64,000 nt of DNA from Xestospongia bergquistia (GCA_963965975.1 OZ014421.1:1059001-1123000); one strand, 5' to 3'. Counted from the first letter of the stretch, positions 22,193 to 34,638 are shown. The notes: generated from the sequence alone by a model not told the origin. Translations and numbers: made by a program.

Positions 22193-25100
22193 TTGGTAAC
22201 ATCATCTAAAAATAATATGTTTTTCTCATCAAAAGATAACTTAACAATCCTTTTAGAAATAAGAACCATATAATTATATTGATAGAACATTAATACATGT
22301 CACTGAATGTTTTAACAAGTAGTTGTTGTATATACAAATATGTCACTGGAAAGTATTTTGTTTGTATACCTGACGATAAGAGACTAAGCTTCCGCTACTT
22401 TTAAAAATTTACAAATGACCAGTAAATAACACTATATAAATTTATAGAGTAATAATATCACATAATTTTGAATCTAAAATTTTGTAATAGAAATCTGTAA
22501 TGCTTTGATTGTAGTATTCTTTCGCTGTATTGAGAATATTGTAAACAAAACAATAAACAATGATTTAAGATCTAATATATACCAGCCACTCCTGTATTTA
22601 CTAGTAGAGAAAACTATACAACAAAATTTGTAAACTAAATGAACAATTTATTAATCACATAGTTTGTATACCCATTACTACTCATACATGCTGTTGTACC
22701 ATATTATTAACTGTGATCACATTAAAAGAATATGCTTTGTGTCACATGTCTATTATGATAAGTAGTCACATGTACAGTGAAATAAGAAGTGATCTGTACA
22801 CTATTTGCAATTGTAAAATGATCGTTACTAGATGTATGCAAACTTTAACAGTTTGTTATAATAGAAATGATAACTTTATAATTAATATACTTTACTAGCT
22901 ACAATAACACAGTAAATAGAACATTGTATAAAATAATTGTTAAGACAATACAATTATCTTATTATTCTTACTACACTACTAGTATATATAAAATATAACA
23001 ATTATATGAATGACATGTAATCAGTACATGATGTCAGAATTAACATTAGACTGTTTTGTCATATCAATCAAGATAATATACTTTAACAATACACACTAAT
23101 ATACCAGGATCACTTGTATATGTATGTCTGTGAAAAAACTTTACAAATACTTATTTAAAATTGAAATGTTGTTAATTACATTAATAGCATATTCACTGTT
23201 TAAATTAAGTTTTGGCAAAATAATTGATGAAGGTTTTGGTTGCATCAATCTATATACAAAATACACTGAAGACTTATGTAAAAATCCACAGTAACAGCTC
23301 TACTCAGTATAATTTAAAACATTACTAGTTCAATCAATAATAAGCTACACAAACAGTCAATTGACTTTTTTGCCTGAATGTTAAGTAGTAGGAATAATAA
23401 AGTACAATATATAATTGATATATTGTAGTTTAAAGTGAGAGTTAGAAACTAGTTATAGTTATAGTTATATACCAGGAAAAAAAAACTTTACAAATAAAAA
23501 GATGTTAATTGTATTTATGATATATCATATTTAATTTACTTAAATGATTAATGAGTGTTTTGGTTGCATCAATCCATATACAATATATACTGTATTGTAT
23601 GAATATACTCATAATACATTGAAGTGTATGTAAAAAACTCCATAATAACAGTACTTTACAATGTTCATTAGTTCAATAATAAACTATATGAACAGTCAAT
23701 TCCAAAATACATTAGTAACCAAAACATTTATTGTTTATTTTTTGCATCTAATAACTTTACTAAATACAACCAGTATAAACATATATTGATTAAATCAACT
23801 AATTAATTTTTACTGTGTGATTGATAAACAAGACAATATATAGTATCAATATTATATTAATATGAATTTACCAAACGCAAACATAATTGTTGTTGTAATA
23901 GAAAAGAAAACCTTTTAATTAATGTACTATCTAAGAAACAATAACACAGTAAATAGAACATTGTATAAAATAATTGTTGATACAATACAATTATGTTATT
24001 ATTCTTACTATATTGCTATTATATGAATTGCATGTAAGCAGACAATGTTAATCTAGTGCTATTGTAATACTTGTAGTTTAAGAAGATGAGATGATGATGA
24101 CATCAAGTTTTATTGCTTAAGAAGATAAGATTATAGTGATAGATGTGTTATTGAGGTTCCTTTAATTAAGATGATATGATAATAACAAGGAAGTGCTATT
24201 AAGGTTGCTCAAAATGATTATGTCATCAAGTGCTATTGAGATACCTCAAAGGTACAAGATAATATCACATTTACAGAAACTTAGGTAAATGTCAAAGAAT
24301 GTATGTAGAGCAGTATAACATGAACAATTAATAATGCATATTAAGGACCACTCCCATATTTCTTACCAAATGCAAAATTTACATCTTCATATTATCTGAA
24401 AGCTGTTAAGTCAAAAAGTTTATCCAATAAATAACGAAGTTTGTTTGTATACCTGACAACGAGAGACTAAGCTTCCGCTACTTCTACATAGTACATATGA
24501 CCAATTAATAAATCTGTATAATAATTATATCACATAATTTTGAATCATTTAATATTCTTTCACTGTATTGAGAATATGGTAAGATCTAATATATACCAGC
24601 CACTCCTGTATTTATTAGTGAAGAAAACGTTATAGCTATGCACATTTGTAAATCAAATGAAGAAATCAAATGAAGAATTCATTAAACATGTAGTCTATAT
24701 ATGCACCCACTACTAATTATACTGTTGTTGTAAATTATTATTGACTATGATCATATTAAAAGATTGGTTGTGTCACATGTCTATGATAAATATTCACATG
24801 TACAGTGAAATAAGAAGTGATCTGTACAGTATTTGTAATTGTAAAGTGATTGTTACTAGATGTATGTAAACATTAACAATTTGTTATAATAGAAATAATA
24901 AGTTTATACTTACTAGCTACAATAACAAAGTAAATAGAACATTTTATGAAATAATTTTTGAGACAATACAATTATGTTATAATTCTTACTACACTACTAT
25001 TATATATAAGATAATATAACAATTATATGAATGACATGTAAACAGTAAATCTTGTCAGAATTAAGACTAGATTGTCTTGATGTATCAAGCTGAATAATGT

Positions 25101-25724
25101 ACTTTAACAATACACACTAATATACCAGGATCACTTGTATATATATGTCTGTGAAGAAATACTTATTTTAAATTGAAAAGGTGTTAATTACATTAATAGT
25201 ATATTCACTGTTTAAATTAATTTTTGGCAAATAAGGTTTTGTCTGCATCAATCTATATAAAAAATACACTGGTGGCATATGTAAAAATCCACAGTAACAG
25301 CATAATTTAGAACATTACTAGTTCAAACAATAGTCATGAACAATCAACTCCAAAATACATTAGTAATCAAAACATTATGGTGTTTACTTTTTGCATCTAA
25401 TGTTTAATAAATCCAACCAGTATAACCACATATTGATTAAATCAACCAATTAATTATTACAGTGATATATATATATATATATACAAGATTGTATTTAAAT
25501 AGTAGTAATATCATATTAATGTGAGTTTTGAATTTTAAATTTTGTTTGTCAAAACTTTAATGCACAGATAGTAGTTGAGAAACAATCACATTTCTAAACC
25601 AAATGAAACTTTATTTAACATGTAGTCAGTACACCCACCACTAATCATGTTCATGTTTTATAGAATATTAAAAGATTGTTTTTGTCGTATGTCTGCTATG
25701 ATAAGCAGTCACATGTACAGTGAA
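22193..25724. repeat. Upstream flank of G3 and repeated spacer modules
   Basis: The first 300 bp match the distal upstream flank of G2 (AGACTAAGCTTCCGC at about 22380). After that come several copies of the spacer modules: AACAATAACACAGTAAATAGAACATTG-type blocks near 22905, 23938 and 24920, and GGTTGCATCAATC-type blocks near 23240 and 23563. No gene seen. A short open frame at 22713-22898 has no family resemblance. Confidence 0.6.
24440..24600 (-). repeat. Solo upstream flank without its gene
   Basis: This stretch repeats the distal upstream flank seen beside G2 and G3 (GTTTGTATACCTGAC, AGACTAAGCTTCCGC, then CACATAATTTTGAATC), yet no coding region lies next to it. It is joined on its left to an unrelated spacer module, as expected after deletion of a family gene by unequal exchange. 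Confidence 0.6.
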
Positions 25725-26474
25725 GCATTCCATCATATCAGCTCTATCTCTACCGAAAGGACTCTTTACATCTCTCTTATTAGACCACAGATTCTCTATG
25801 GCTCTCAAATCTGGCGTCCCCATCTGATAAAGGACATTATCAAAATTGAGAATATTCAAAGGCGTGCTTCTAAATTTATCTTAAATGACTTCCTCTCCAA
25901 CTACAAGTCTCGCCTCACTTCTCTTCACATACTGCCTCTCATGCTCTCCATGGAACTAAATGACATAATCTTTAGGGTTAGTTGTCTCCAGTCTTCTCAT
26001 TGCTGTATTGATATTCATAGTCTTATTTCTTTTAGCTCTTCTGACACTAGATCTGCTAGTTCCCATAAAATGATTCATTCCATTTCCTCTACTAATTACT
26101 TTCGCCATTTCTTCTTTAATCGAATTCCAAGACTGTGGAATGCCCTTCCCCCAATTGATCTAGACTTATCTATTAACACTATTAAGAAACAGCTAACAAA
26201 ATTCTTTTGGGTCTGTTTTACCAACAAGTTTGACCCCTCCAACCCCTGCTCATTCCATTTTGTTTGCCCATGCAGCAAATGTTCTCTTTGTTCCCTTCCC
26301 TCACAATTCACTAAATCACTTTAATCAACTTCATCACTTAGGCTATTAGTAGGACTTACTAATAGGCCCTCAGTTCAATACCCCTCTTATTTCTATCACT
26401 TACCATTTGTCTCATTTTTATAACTCTATTATTGTTCTGTAAAATGATAATAATAATAATAATAATAATAATAA
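25725..26474 (+). mobile_element. 5'-truncated LINE: C-terminal part of reverse transcriptase and (TAA)n tail
   Basis: The frame from 25725 to the stop at 26324 encodes the region after the polymerase catalytic centre of a non-LTR retrotransposon: the thumb-type motif SLIRPQILYGSQIW, then IENIQRRASKFIL and, near the end, FFNRIPRLWNALP. The catalytic palm (Y.DD) is absent, so the copy is dead. About 120 bp of 3' UTR follow, ending in roughly nine ATA/TAA units (26446-26474), a tail type typical of CR1/L2-like or jockey-like LINEs. The insertion splits a spacer module that is uninterrupted at 22767, 24795 and 55071. The open frame upstream of 25725 is host sequence. No target-site duplication is obvious. 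Confidence 0.85.
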
Positions 26475-29129
26475 AGAGGTGACTTGTAAACTATTTATAA
26501 TACTCAATTAATCTATCATTTGGTCTAGTGTCGTCAGAATTAAGACAAGATTGATTTTCCATATCAAGGTGAATATGTACTTGTGTCTTTTGTGTCAGGG
26601 TTCTGTTGTGATAAGGAGTCACCTGGTAAGTAGAGAAGAGGTGACTAGTACAATACTTGTAGTTGTCAAGTGATCTGTTACAAGATGTATGTAAACATTA
26701 ACAGTTTGTATAAAATAAAAAATATATATAATTAATGTATTCACTAGCTAACAATAACACAGTAAATGGAACATTGTATAATCTATTATTGTTAAGACAA
26801 TACAATTATCTTATTATTCTTACTACACTACTAGTATATATAAGATATAACAATGACATGAATGATATGTAATCAACAATTGTCAGAATTAACACTAGAC
26901 TGTTTTGTCATATCAATTTGAATAATGTACCTTAACACTAATAACCAGGATCACTTATTAATTAATCAATACATTAAAATACTCCCAAATATCTCTGAGA
27001 AGAACCTATACAAATACTTATCTAAAAACAAACAAAAAGATGTTAATTGTATTTATGGTATATCCCATTTAATTAATTTAATGAGTGTTTGGTTGTATTA
27101 ATCAATATACAAAATACACTGAAGTGTATGAATATACTCATATTACATTGAACTGTATGTAAAAACTCCACAGTAACAGTCCTGGCCCAGTATTTTATAA
27201 TCTTCATTAGTTCAATCAATAATTAAGCTACATGAACAAACAATTCCAATTAAAATACATCAGTAATCAAAATATTATATTGTTTATTTTTTGTGTCTAA
27301 TAAGTTTGTCAAATACAACCAGTATAAACATATATTGATTAAATCAACTAATTAATTTTTACCGTGCCATTGATAAACAAGACTATACATAATATCAGTA
27401 TTATATTAACATGAGTTTACCAAATGTAAACACTAACTGTTATTGTACTAGAAAAGAAAACTTTATAATTAATGTATTCACTAACTAACAATAACACAGT
27501 AAATGGAAAATTTAATAATTGTTAAGACAATACAATTATTATTACTACATTACTATTATATATAAAATATAACAATTATATGAATGACATATAATCAGAT
27601 AATGTTAATTTAGTGTTATTGTGATAACTGATAGATAGTGGTAGTTATGTTATTGAGGTTGCTTTATGATGATATGATTCATGACAACAAGTGCTATTAA
27701 GGTTGCTCAAGATAATTATGTCATCAAATGCTATTGAGATACCTCAAAGGCACAAGATAATGTGACATCTACAGAAACTTGGGTAAATGTCATAAAATGT
27801 AGTATGGTATTACATAAACCAATTAATAACGAAATATTTCAGACTAAAAGCAAACTTTACATCTACATATAAACTGAAAGCTGTAAACTAAACAAGCTCT
27901 TTATCTGATACATGGACATTTTGGTTGAATGAATCTCTACAAAATATATTGAAACATATGTTTGAACATATTATCTAATAATTATCTGTTTAACTCTGAC
28001 TACACCCATTTCATTGTATCATCATGAAAATATTACAAAAAAGGGTGTAACTCTAAGTTATATTAATTTATTACCACTGGAACTTAGTAGATACATGACT
28101 TCCTTCCTTCTTAGCATTGTAGACCTGTGTGATAAGAATACATTAGTAATACTACCTTCAATACATCATCAATAAACAGTATTACTGCCTCAGATTCTTT
28201 TACTACTAACTTACTTTTAATAAACTCCATAGTAATAGCTCTAGCCCAAATTAAACAGAGAATAAGTAATGAAGACGATATGTTGTTTATTTTTTGCAGT
28301 AATAAGTTTGTTAAATATAACCTGTATGACCATATATTGATTAAATATATTAATATATATATATAATATATTTATAACACAGTATTAATTGATTGGTTTA
28401 CACCCACTACTAATAATACATGGTTTATGTATCAGGTTATAATCACATTAAACTAATGCTCTCATCATATGTATTGTCTGTAATGATATATAATAGAGTA
28501 TAGTTAAAGTATATTATGTATAGTGTGTTCTTTAATAGTAACCTAATTAGGAAATCAAAAGCTTTTGTGTTATTTTCTAGTCAATAAACCACATTTGTTA
28601 CATTAGTTATCAAAAAATCAATGAAAGAAGAAACAGCTATTTAATTAACATAGTGTGAACTTCAAAAGTAATCTAATTATGTTAGTGTGTAATCAACTGG
28701 TCAGAACTTAACAAGATAAAGTTTCTGTGTAGTAAAATGGGAGGCAGTTTGTTTCAAAACGTTTTTTCTAGAAAAGTCAACACTCTTTTACAAGATTATA
28801 ATCACATCCATTTATCAATCAAGCAAACAATTCATAAATAGATGTGTTCTTATAAGAATAGAAAATAATAATAATAATGATAATAATAATAGAGAATTAC
28901 TTTTTCAAGGGATTGAACAAATTGGGCACCATAATTAAGAAGTCAAAAGTTGGTCTGATGCTTCTCTAGTCATAAAGCACAATGGCAGATGGGCAGGCAA
29001 TTAGTCAGAAAACCAATAAAGAGTACTTTATAGAGTGTACGACAAATGTCATTGAAAAACTAATTTTAAGAAGACAAACATTATTCATTATACATCTTAA
29101 TATGTTGTGATTGAATAAACAATAGTAGA
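26475..29129. repeat. Repeated spacer modules
   Basis: Modules as in the other spacers: about 27580-28350 closely matches 15420-16240. The GAGTATAGTTAAAGTATATTATG block near 28497 recurs at about 37028, 45840, 47107, 54715 and 55690. An AAT/GAT triplet microsatellite lies at about 28866-28892. No gene seen. Confidence 0.6.
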
Positions 29130-29620
29130 CTTTTGTCCTTATATAGACCTCCATATGCATGAAAGAATGACTTCATATTATGTCTTAACAATGTTTGGCA
29201 GCTAAGCATGTATTTTTATGAAGGTCCTTCAAATAATGGTATAGTAAGAAGGTAAAAAGTATATGGATCATTAGTAAAATGAGTACAGCCAGTGAGAACA
29301 GGAAAAAGGATATATGACAACCTCTTACATATAGGATATTAGCATCAATGTACCACCTCAATAATATGACAATATTCTTACATCTACATTTTATATTAGT
29401 GTAATGAAGGACCTGGAAGACAATGTGTATCAATTTGGCTGAAAATATCATGTTATTATTAGGAGGACTTATCCCCTCATTTGAATATTTTACATCATCG
29501 AATTGTTCAGTGACTATAAAAGACAAATTTATATGCAATTTCTATCTAATATTTTTAACTACAGATTCTAATGTAGTCAAGAAAATGACTTTAACTGCAT
29601 ACGGTAAGAAATTATATCAT
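29130..29620 (-). pseudogene. Decayed membrane-domain remnant 3' of G4
   Basis: A 117-codon open stretch (29185-29538) and flanking pieces translate to damaged family sequence: LIHIVFQVL.YTNI, LLRWYIDANILYVRGCH, FFLFSLAVLILLMI and LYHYLKDLHK. Nearby 29133-29175 gives a broken FFHAYGGLYKDK. The frame changes within the region and the rest of the gene is missing. It is a relic of the segment covering roughly the fourth to sixth membrane helices. Confidence 0.75.
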
Positions 29621-30477
29621 TAATATATAATACTTTTTCATGCTTGTACATAGCATATGACCATGATGAAGCTAGACAGATAAAAAAGAATGAGCTTTAT
29701 TTTGTTTAGGTGACATGTTTCTCCTGGTCAATCATATATGTTACTAAGAGGAGAGATAGTAAGTGCAGTGGGGGAATTGTCAATGACTGAAGATACATAT
29801 GTACATTTACTGCCAATGACAAATCTTACTAATGGAATGAATTATGATTTTTTTGATTGTGAGTTTTGTTAGTTCATTTTCTTTCAACCTTTTAAATGCA
29901 TAGACTGCATGTAGCATTTATTTACTCTATCAAAAATAATGTAAACAAAAATACAATTCTTCCAATGCTCATATACATTTATACTCTTCTGTCTTTTGGT
30001 CAAGTAAGTAAATTAACATTTTATTTATTCTTTAATTGAAATAATAGACACTAACTTATAAAAATCTAATATCCAGCCACTCCTGTATTAACTAGTAGAG
30101 AAAACTTTATAACTATTGTATTAGTTTGTACACCCACTACTAATAGATTACCATATTAATGACTGATAACCTTAAATTGTTATGTTGTGATACAACATGT
30201 GGTTGTTGTGATAAACAGTCACATAGAGAGTAGGATAGAAAATAATTCATCTACTACTATTAAATGTCATGTTATATGTCACTAGATGTATATAAATATT
30301 GATTGAGTTATAATAGAAAAGTGATTTAATAATTAATACACATTAGCTAAGAATAACACAGTGAAAGTAGCATTGTTTTACTTAAAAGTCTATTCTTAAA
30401 ACAGGATATTTTTCTACACTACTAATATGTATATGACATGAAAACAATACAAGTAATCAGCATGAGTTTCAGCAACA
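29621..30477 (-). other. 3' flank of G4
   Basis: Colinear with the 3' flanks of G2 and G7, including the TTACTAAGAGGAGA block near 29740 and the CCAGCCACTCCTGTATTAAC block near 30075. No standard AATAAA was found within 100 bp of the stop. No gene seen. Confidence 0.55.
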
Positions 30478-31320
30478 CTAGTCATTTTGATCAAACAATA
30501 TTGATTCTCGTTTCATTTCCACTGACACCACTGACATTGAAATTGATCTCCTTTCAACATCAGGTGATCCTGGATGTATTAAAGGAAGTTCCATATCATT
30601 AGAACTAGAAGGTAGTGAAGGTTTCTTCAATATCTCTTTGACCTTTGTAAGTGGTTGTTGGCAATGAGACTTGAAGATACGATCCCAGACATTATAGAAC
30701 ATCAGACGATCCCAGACATGATATAATATAATGCCACAAAAAACGATAAATGATAATAATACTAAAACAAAACTTGAACATTGTCCTTTTGAACTATTAC
30801 TTGAACATTGTTCTTCGAAACTATTATTTGAGGATTGTCCTTTTGAATCATCATTTACATTTGAAGTTTCTGCATTCACATAAACCATAAATATAAGGTT
30901 AAGAATGAAAAATGTTTCCAAATAATCCAAAGGAATATGTCGATATATTCCCTTTAAAATGAGATACATGAAGACAATGATGATTAAAATAGATGTTAAC
31001 AAATCTAAGCTTACAGTAGACTTAGCATCTAGAGACACAACAAGGGCTAAAATAACACGAACTAGCAGTAAAAGTCCTGTCCAAAAACGACATTTGTCCT
31101 TATATGGGCCTCCATATGCATCAAAGAAAGGCTTCATATATGTTGACAACTTTTGGAAGTAGCACATATACTTTGATAAAGGTCCTTCAAATAATGGTAT
31201 AGTAAGAAGGTAAAAGGTGTATGGAATAATAAGTAAAGTGAGTACAACCAGTGAGAACAGGAATAATGTTAGATGACAACCTTTTAGATAGTCGACGTTA
31301 GCATCAAAATACCACCTCAA
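30478..31320 (-). CDS. G4 C-terminal part, out of frame with its N-terminal part
   Basis: 280 codons beginning at MRWYFDANVDYLKGCH carry the family's last five or so membrane helices, FDAYGGPYKDKCRFWTG and the tail ending ESILFDQND. The segment is well conserved but lies in a different frame from the upstream part because of an A10 run (31319-31328). A loop before the last helix contains a local duplication (SSNNSFEEQC / SSNSSKGQC) not present in the paralogues. It is probably not expressed independently. Confidence 0.75.
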   Translation of the reverse strand: MRWYFDANVDYLKGCHLTLFLFSLVVLTLLIIPYTFYLLTIPLFEGPLSKYMCYFQKLSTYMKPFFDAYGGPYKDKCRFWTGLLLLVRVILALVVSLDAKSTVSLDLLTSILIIIVFMYLILKGIYRHIPLDYLETFFILNLIFMVYVNAETSNVNDDSKGQSSNNSFEEQCSSNSSKGQCSSFVLVLLSFIVFCGIILYHVWDRLMFYNVWDRIFKSHCQQPLTKVKEILKKPSLPSSSNDMELPLIHPGSPDVERRSISMSVVSVEMKRESILFDQND

Positions 31321-34300
31321 AAAAAAAATGTTTCATTTTTCTTTTCATTAGTACAACAAATGTCAACAAAATAAAGGGCCTGGACAACAGTACGTATTAG
31401 TTTTGCATAAGAAAGAAGGATCATAGTTGCTATGACTGGAATTATCTGTCTTCCAACAAGTCGAACCATTCTGCTAGAATATCGTAACAATATTATGATG
31501 ACTAATAGAATCAACCAAATGTAGACTGGAAAGACAAACTGAAGCCATGCTTTACTACAAGAATCCATACTATGATAGAAACATGTGTTTATACCTAGAT
31601 CAAGATTGACCCAAGAAATGAACTGACTAAGAAATGGTATGGGACCATTAGGAAAGAAGATATGTTCATATATCTTAACAATATTAGCATAGAATATAAG
31701 TCCATTGATTGTACCCACAGAAACTGTTAGGTTCAAAATAATAATGAAAGCTACTAGTGCTATACCAGCTAAAGCAAATGGAATGATAAGAGCTATGTGG
31801 TCATTAGTACAATTATCACATTGATTGGAACCTAACATGAGACTGAGATTTTTAGAACATTGTCCACAGAGTATGCCTGATCGACCATGTAGACATTGTT
31901 TATTATGATTGTTAATTTTAAAACTAACAGAATTCTTATTACAATAATTGAAGGGACATTTAAGATGAACAATTAGACATTTGGAATCATTTTCAGAACC
32001 AATCCACATATTACCAACTCTAGTTATAATTAAGGTTTTGTTATCACATTTTATTGAAGAGGAATTCAATTTAGATCCACAAACGCAACTGCCACTTATT
32101 AATGGAAACCCAATTGGACATGACTTAATGGTAATTTCAATTACTTTAGCATATGGGTCATCAAAAGGTTCACTGATTGACCTATTAAGTGTAAAATAGA
32201 CTTGTGTTTTGTTCAATAAAGGATCTGTTATTATTTTGAAATTTATATTACTGCAATTTGCATTTAGTCTTTTGTTGTCATATAGCACAGTGGATGAGCT
32301 ATCCGATATATTCAATTTTATTACACCCTGTGTTAAACCATTTTTTAGACCAATTGTAACTAGTGACACATTGACATCAATTCCAGGTGTTGCATTTCTA
32401 CTGATATTTGAAATAGAGCAATTAGGCATTTTTGATTCGCAAAAACATACTTCAATAGGATCTGATGATACTACTGATAGACCTGTCTGTTGAGGATAAT
32501 GAAATAGGTGATCAAAGTAAAGTGTACTCATACAATTATCAATTTTACCACCATATAGGACATCACCAGATATGTCAGCTGTATTGTTAACAAAATATAA
32601 CACTGTTTTAGTATCATTAGGATCATGATAAGGAATAACTTTAAAAGAGCAATCAGTGATATTGTCTAAATCAAGAGCTTGAGATACAAAGATTCCTCCA
32701 CCTGATTCAATGGCATTATTATTAATAAATGATATATTTGTGTTATGATTTAGTAATAATTGTGCAGAATCATATAAAGCAATACCTCCACCATAAATGC
32801 CTGAATTGTTTACAAACATGTTATTTTTATCAAATGTTATTAGACTATTGTCACCAACTAAACCAGTTGTGTTGTGATTGATAACTTCAATTTTGTCAAA
32901 TGTAATATTATTAACGTTGATTAATACCACAGCAGATTGATATCTATTATGATATACATCGTGGTTATTGATTATTTCATTGGAATGAATTAAAAAATTT
33001 GTGAAATGAAAGCTAGCTGTTGATTTTGTTTGAGCTGAACGAAGAACCAAACCTGATGCAAGGTATGCAGTATTTTTGGATATAGTGCAGTTACTGAACT
33101 CATTGCTACCTCTTTCTGCATAAAAATAAGTGCATAATCCTCCTCCATAATACTGAGCACTATTGTAATTTATAGTGCAGTTAATAAATATAATATTACC
33201 ACTTTCTGAGAACAGATTAATGTATACTCCTCCTCCATTATATTGAGCAGTATTATTGTATATAATGCAATTTAAAAACTCAGTAGTAAGACTTCCACTA
33301 GTACTGTACAAACTAATATACACTCCTCCGCCGCCACCAGACTGAGCAGTATTATTATATATAATGCAGTTACTAAACTCAATACTACCACTCCCATATG
33401 AATAAAAGTCTACTCCTCCTCCACTATATTGTGCAGTATTGTTGTATATAGTACAGTTACTAAATCCAATACTACCATCCTCCCAAAAATAAATATCCAC
33501 TCCTCCTCCACTATATTGTGCAGTATTGTCGAATATATTACAGTTACTAAATTCAATACTGCCATCTCCATGCAAGTTAATATACACTCCTCCTCCTCCA
33601 ATATTATTTGAAAACACACTATTTTCAATGATTATCTTAGCTTTATTATCATTAAGATACAGCAAAAATATACCATACCCTAAGCCTAATGTAAAATTTG
33701 ATTTTAAAATTCTAACACTTGAGAGTCTTTTAAGCTGGTCATCATAGACAATTAATACATTGCCTACAAACGTTTCCAGATCTCCATTATTAGTAACTGA
33801 AGAATTATCAATTAACACATCATAAACATTAACTAGAACGAGTCCGTTACCTGAACTATTTTGGACTGATACACGTTCTAATGTGACACTATTAATGTCA
33901 ACAAAGAACAAGCCAACCCTATGATGTCGGTACCAGTAATACCCACAGGGATTGAGAGGGATTTCGTGTTCATGGATATAATTATCGAACACACAGTTTG
34001 CTACTGTTAATAATTTAATCGTAATATCTCCGCTGCGGCTAAATCGTATACCGCTATCACTACACCTTATTACTGAGGTTGATTGCATAACTGTTTCATG
34101 AAAGCCATGTTCTATATGACCCAGTCCCTGTAGAGTTATATTACTTACATTGCTGATATGTAATATACCTTGTAAAGTATGAGTTCCATTTAGGAAGTAG
34201 AAGATGGTATCATCAGTGAAGTAAGATGCATTATCATCAGTATAATAGGAGAGGTTGTGACATGAAATATCAACAGATGGACAATCTTCTCCATTAGGAG

Positions 34301-34391
34301 CTGCAGAGACATAATACTCAGAAGCAGTAACATATCCACTGTAGATATACAGTATAACTGATGTTATATAATAGATATGACACCAGCTCAT
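31317..34391 (-). CDS. G4: beta-helix membrane protein, broken at an A10 run
   Basis: About 1024 residues from the family signal peptide MSWCHIYY: cap, only about six rungs (270-450), post-helix segment, Cys-rich module (LCGQCSKNLSLMLGS) and the first membrane helices from about residue 864. The frame closes at NETFFF plus stop, where paralogues read NETLLRWYFDAN. The DNA there shows ten A (plus strand) instead of the five-base AGCAA of G2. A homopolymer slip in the genome or in the assembly is the simplest cause. An in-frame ATG exists 22 codons further upstream, but it would place a hydrophilic leader before the signal peptide, so 34391 is preferred. Confidence 0.85.
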   Translation of the reverse strand: MSWCHIYYITSVILYIYSGYVTASEYYVSAAPNGEDCPSVDISCHNLSYYTDDNASYFTDDTIFYFLNGTHTLQGILHISNVSNITLQGLGHIEHGFHETVMQSTSVIRCSDSGIRFSRSGDITIKLLTVANCVFDNYIHEHEIPLNPCGYYWYRHHRVGLFFVDINSVTLERVSVQNSSGNGLVLVNVYDVLIDNSSVTNNGDLETFVGNVLIVYDDQLKRLSSVRILKSNFTLGLGYGIFLLYLNDNKAKIIIENSVFSNNIGGGGVYINLHGDGSIEFSNCNIFDNTAQYSGGGVDIYFWEDGSIGFSNCTIYNNTAQYSGGGVDFYSYGSGSIEFSNCIIYNNTAQSGGGGGVYISLYSTSGSLTTEFLNCIIYNNTAQYNGGGVYINLFSESGNIIFINCTINYNSAQYYGGGLCTYFYAERGSNEFSNCTISKNTAYLASGLVLRSAQTKSTASFHFTNFLIHSNEIINNHDVYHNRYQSAVVLINVNNITFDKIEVINHNTTGLVGDNSLITFDKNNMFVNNSGIYGGGIALYDSAQLLLNHNTNISFINNNAIESGGGIFVSQALDLDNITDCSFKVIPYHDPNDTKTVLYFVNNTADISGDVLYGGKIDNCMSTLYFDHLFHYPQQTGLSVVSSDPIEVCFCESKMPNCSISNISRNATPGIDVNVSLVTIGLKNGLTQGVIKLNISDSSSTVLYDNKRLNANCSNINFKIITDPLLNKTQVYFTLNRSISEPFDDPYAKVIEITIKSCPIGFPLISGSCVCGSKLNSSSIKCDNKTLIITRVGNMWIGSENDSKCLIVHLKCPFNYCNKNSVSFKINNHNKQCLHGRSGILCGQCSKNLSLMLGSNQCDNCTNDHIALIIPFALAGIALVAFIIILNLTVSVGTINGLIFYANIVKIYEHIFFPNGPIPFLSQFISWVNLDLGINTCFYHSMDSCSKAWLQFVFPVYIWLILLVIIILLRYSSRMVRLVGRQIIPVIATMILLSYAKLIRTVVQALYFVDICCTNEKKNETFFF
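33040..33580 (-). repeat. Rung-coding repeats of G4 (about 6)
   Basis: Six units of about 90 bp, with rungs such as GSIGFSNCTIYNNTAQYSGGG. The neighbouring G3 has about 21. Confidence 0.85.
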
Positions 34392-34563
34392 GACGGCAGC
34401 GTGTTTAACAGCAGGCGAACAAAATACTATGGACTTGTCGCTTGTGTGAAAATGCACCTTTTAGAAGACCTGAAATTTGTAACTTTTATTGATGTTTCCA
34501 AAGATATAAAGAGAACTTAACTGAAAGTCTATTGATCTCCGAAATTGATCGTTAATAGACTAC

Positions 34564-34638
34564 CTTTATATACAACACATGTCGGCAATGTTTATTTAAA
34601 CTATATTGACTACTTCGAAGTTTGAAGAACGGCACGTG
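34564..34638 (-). promoter_or_regulatory. G4 core promoter: TATA, forkhead-like, E-box
   Basis: TATATAAAGG-type box on the gene strand at 34564-34573 (173 bp above the ATG), TGTTTATTTA at 34588-34598 and CACGTG at 34633-34638. The GACGTC of the paralogues is replaced by ATGTCGG (34579-34585), so one element is lost. Confidence 0.6.

Noticed and set aside
34392-34457. Upstream in-frame ATG as start of G4 (likewise 44513 for G5, 52967 for G6 and 62462 for G7)
   Set aside because: The extension is hydrophilic, absent from G1-G3, and would bury the conserved signal peptide.
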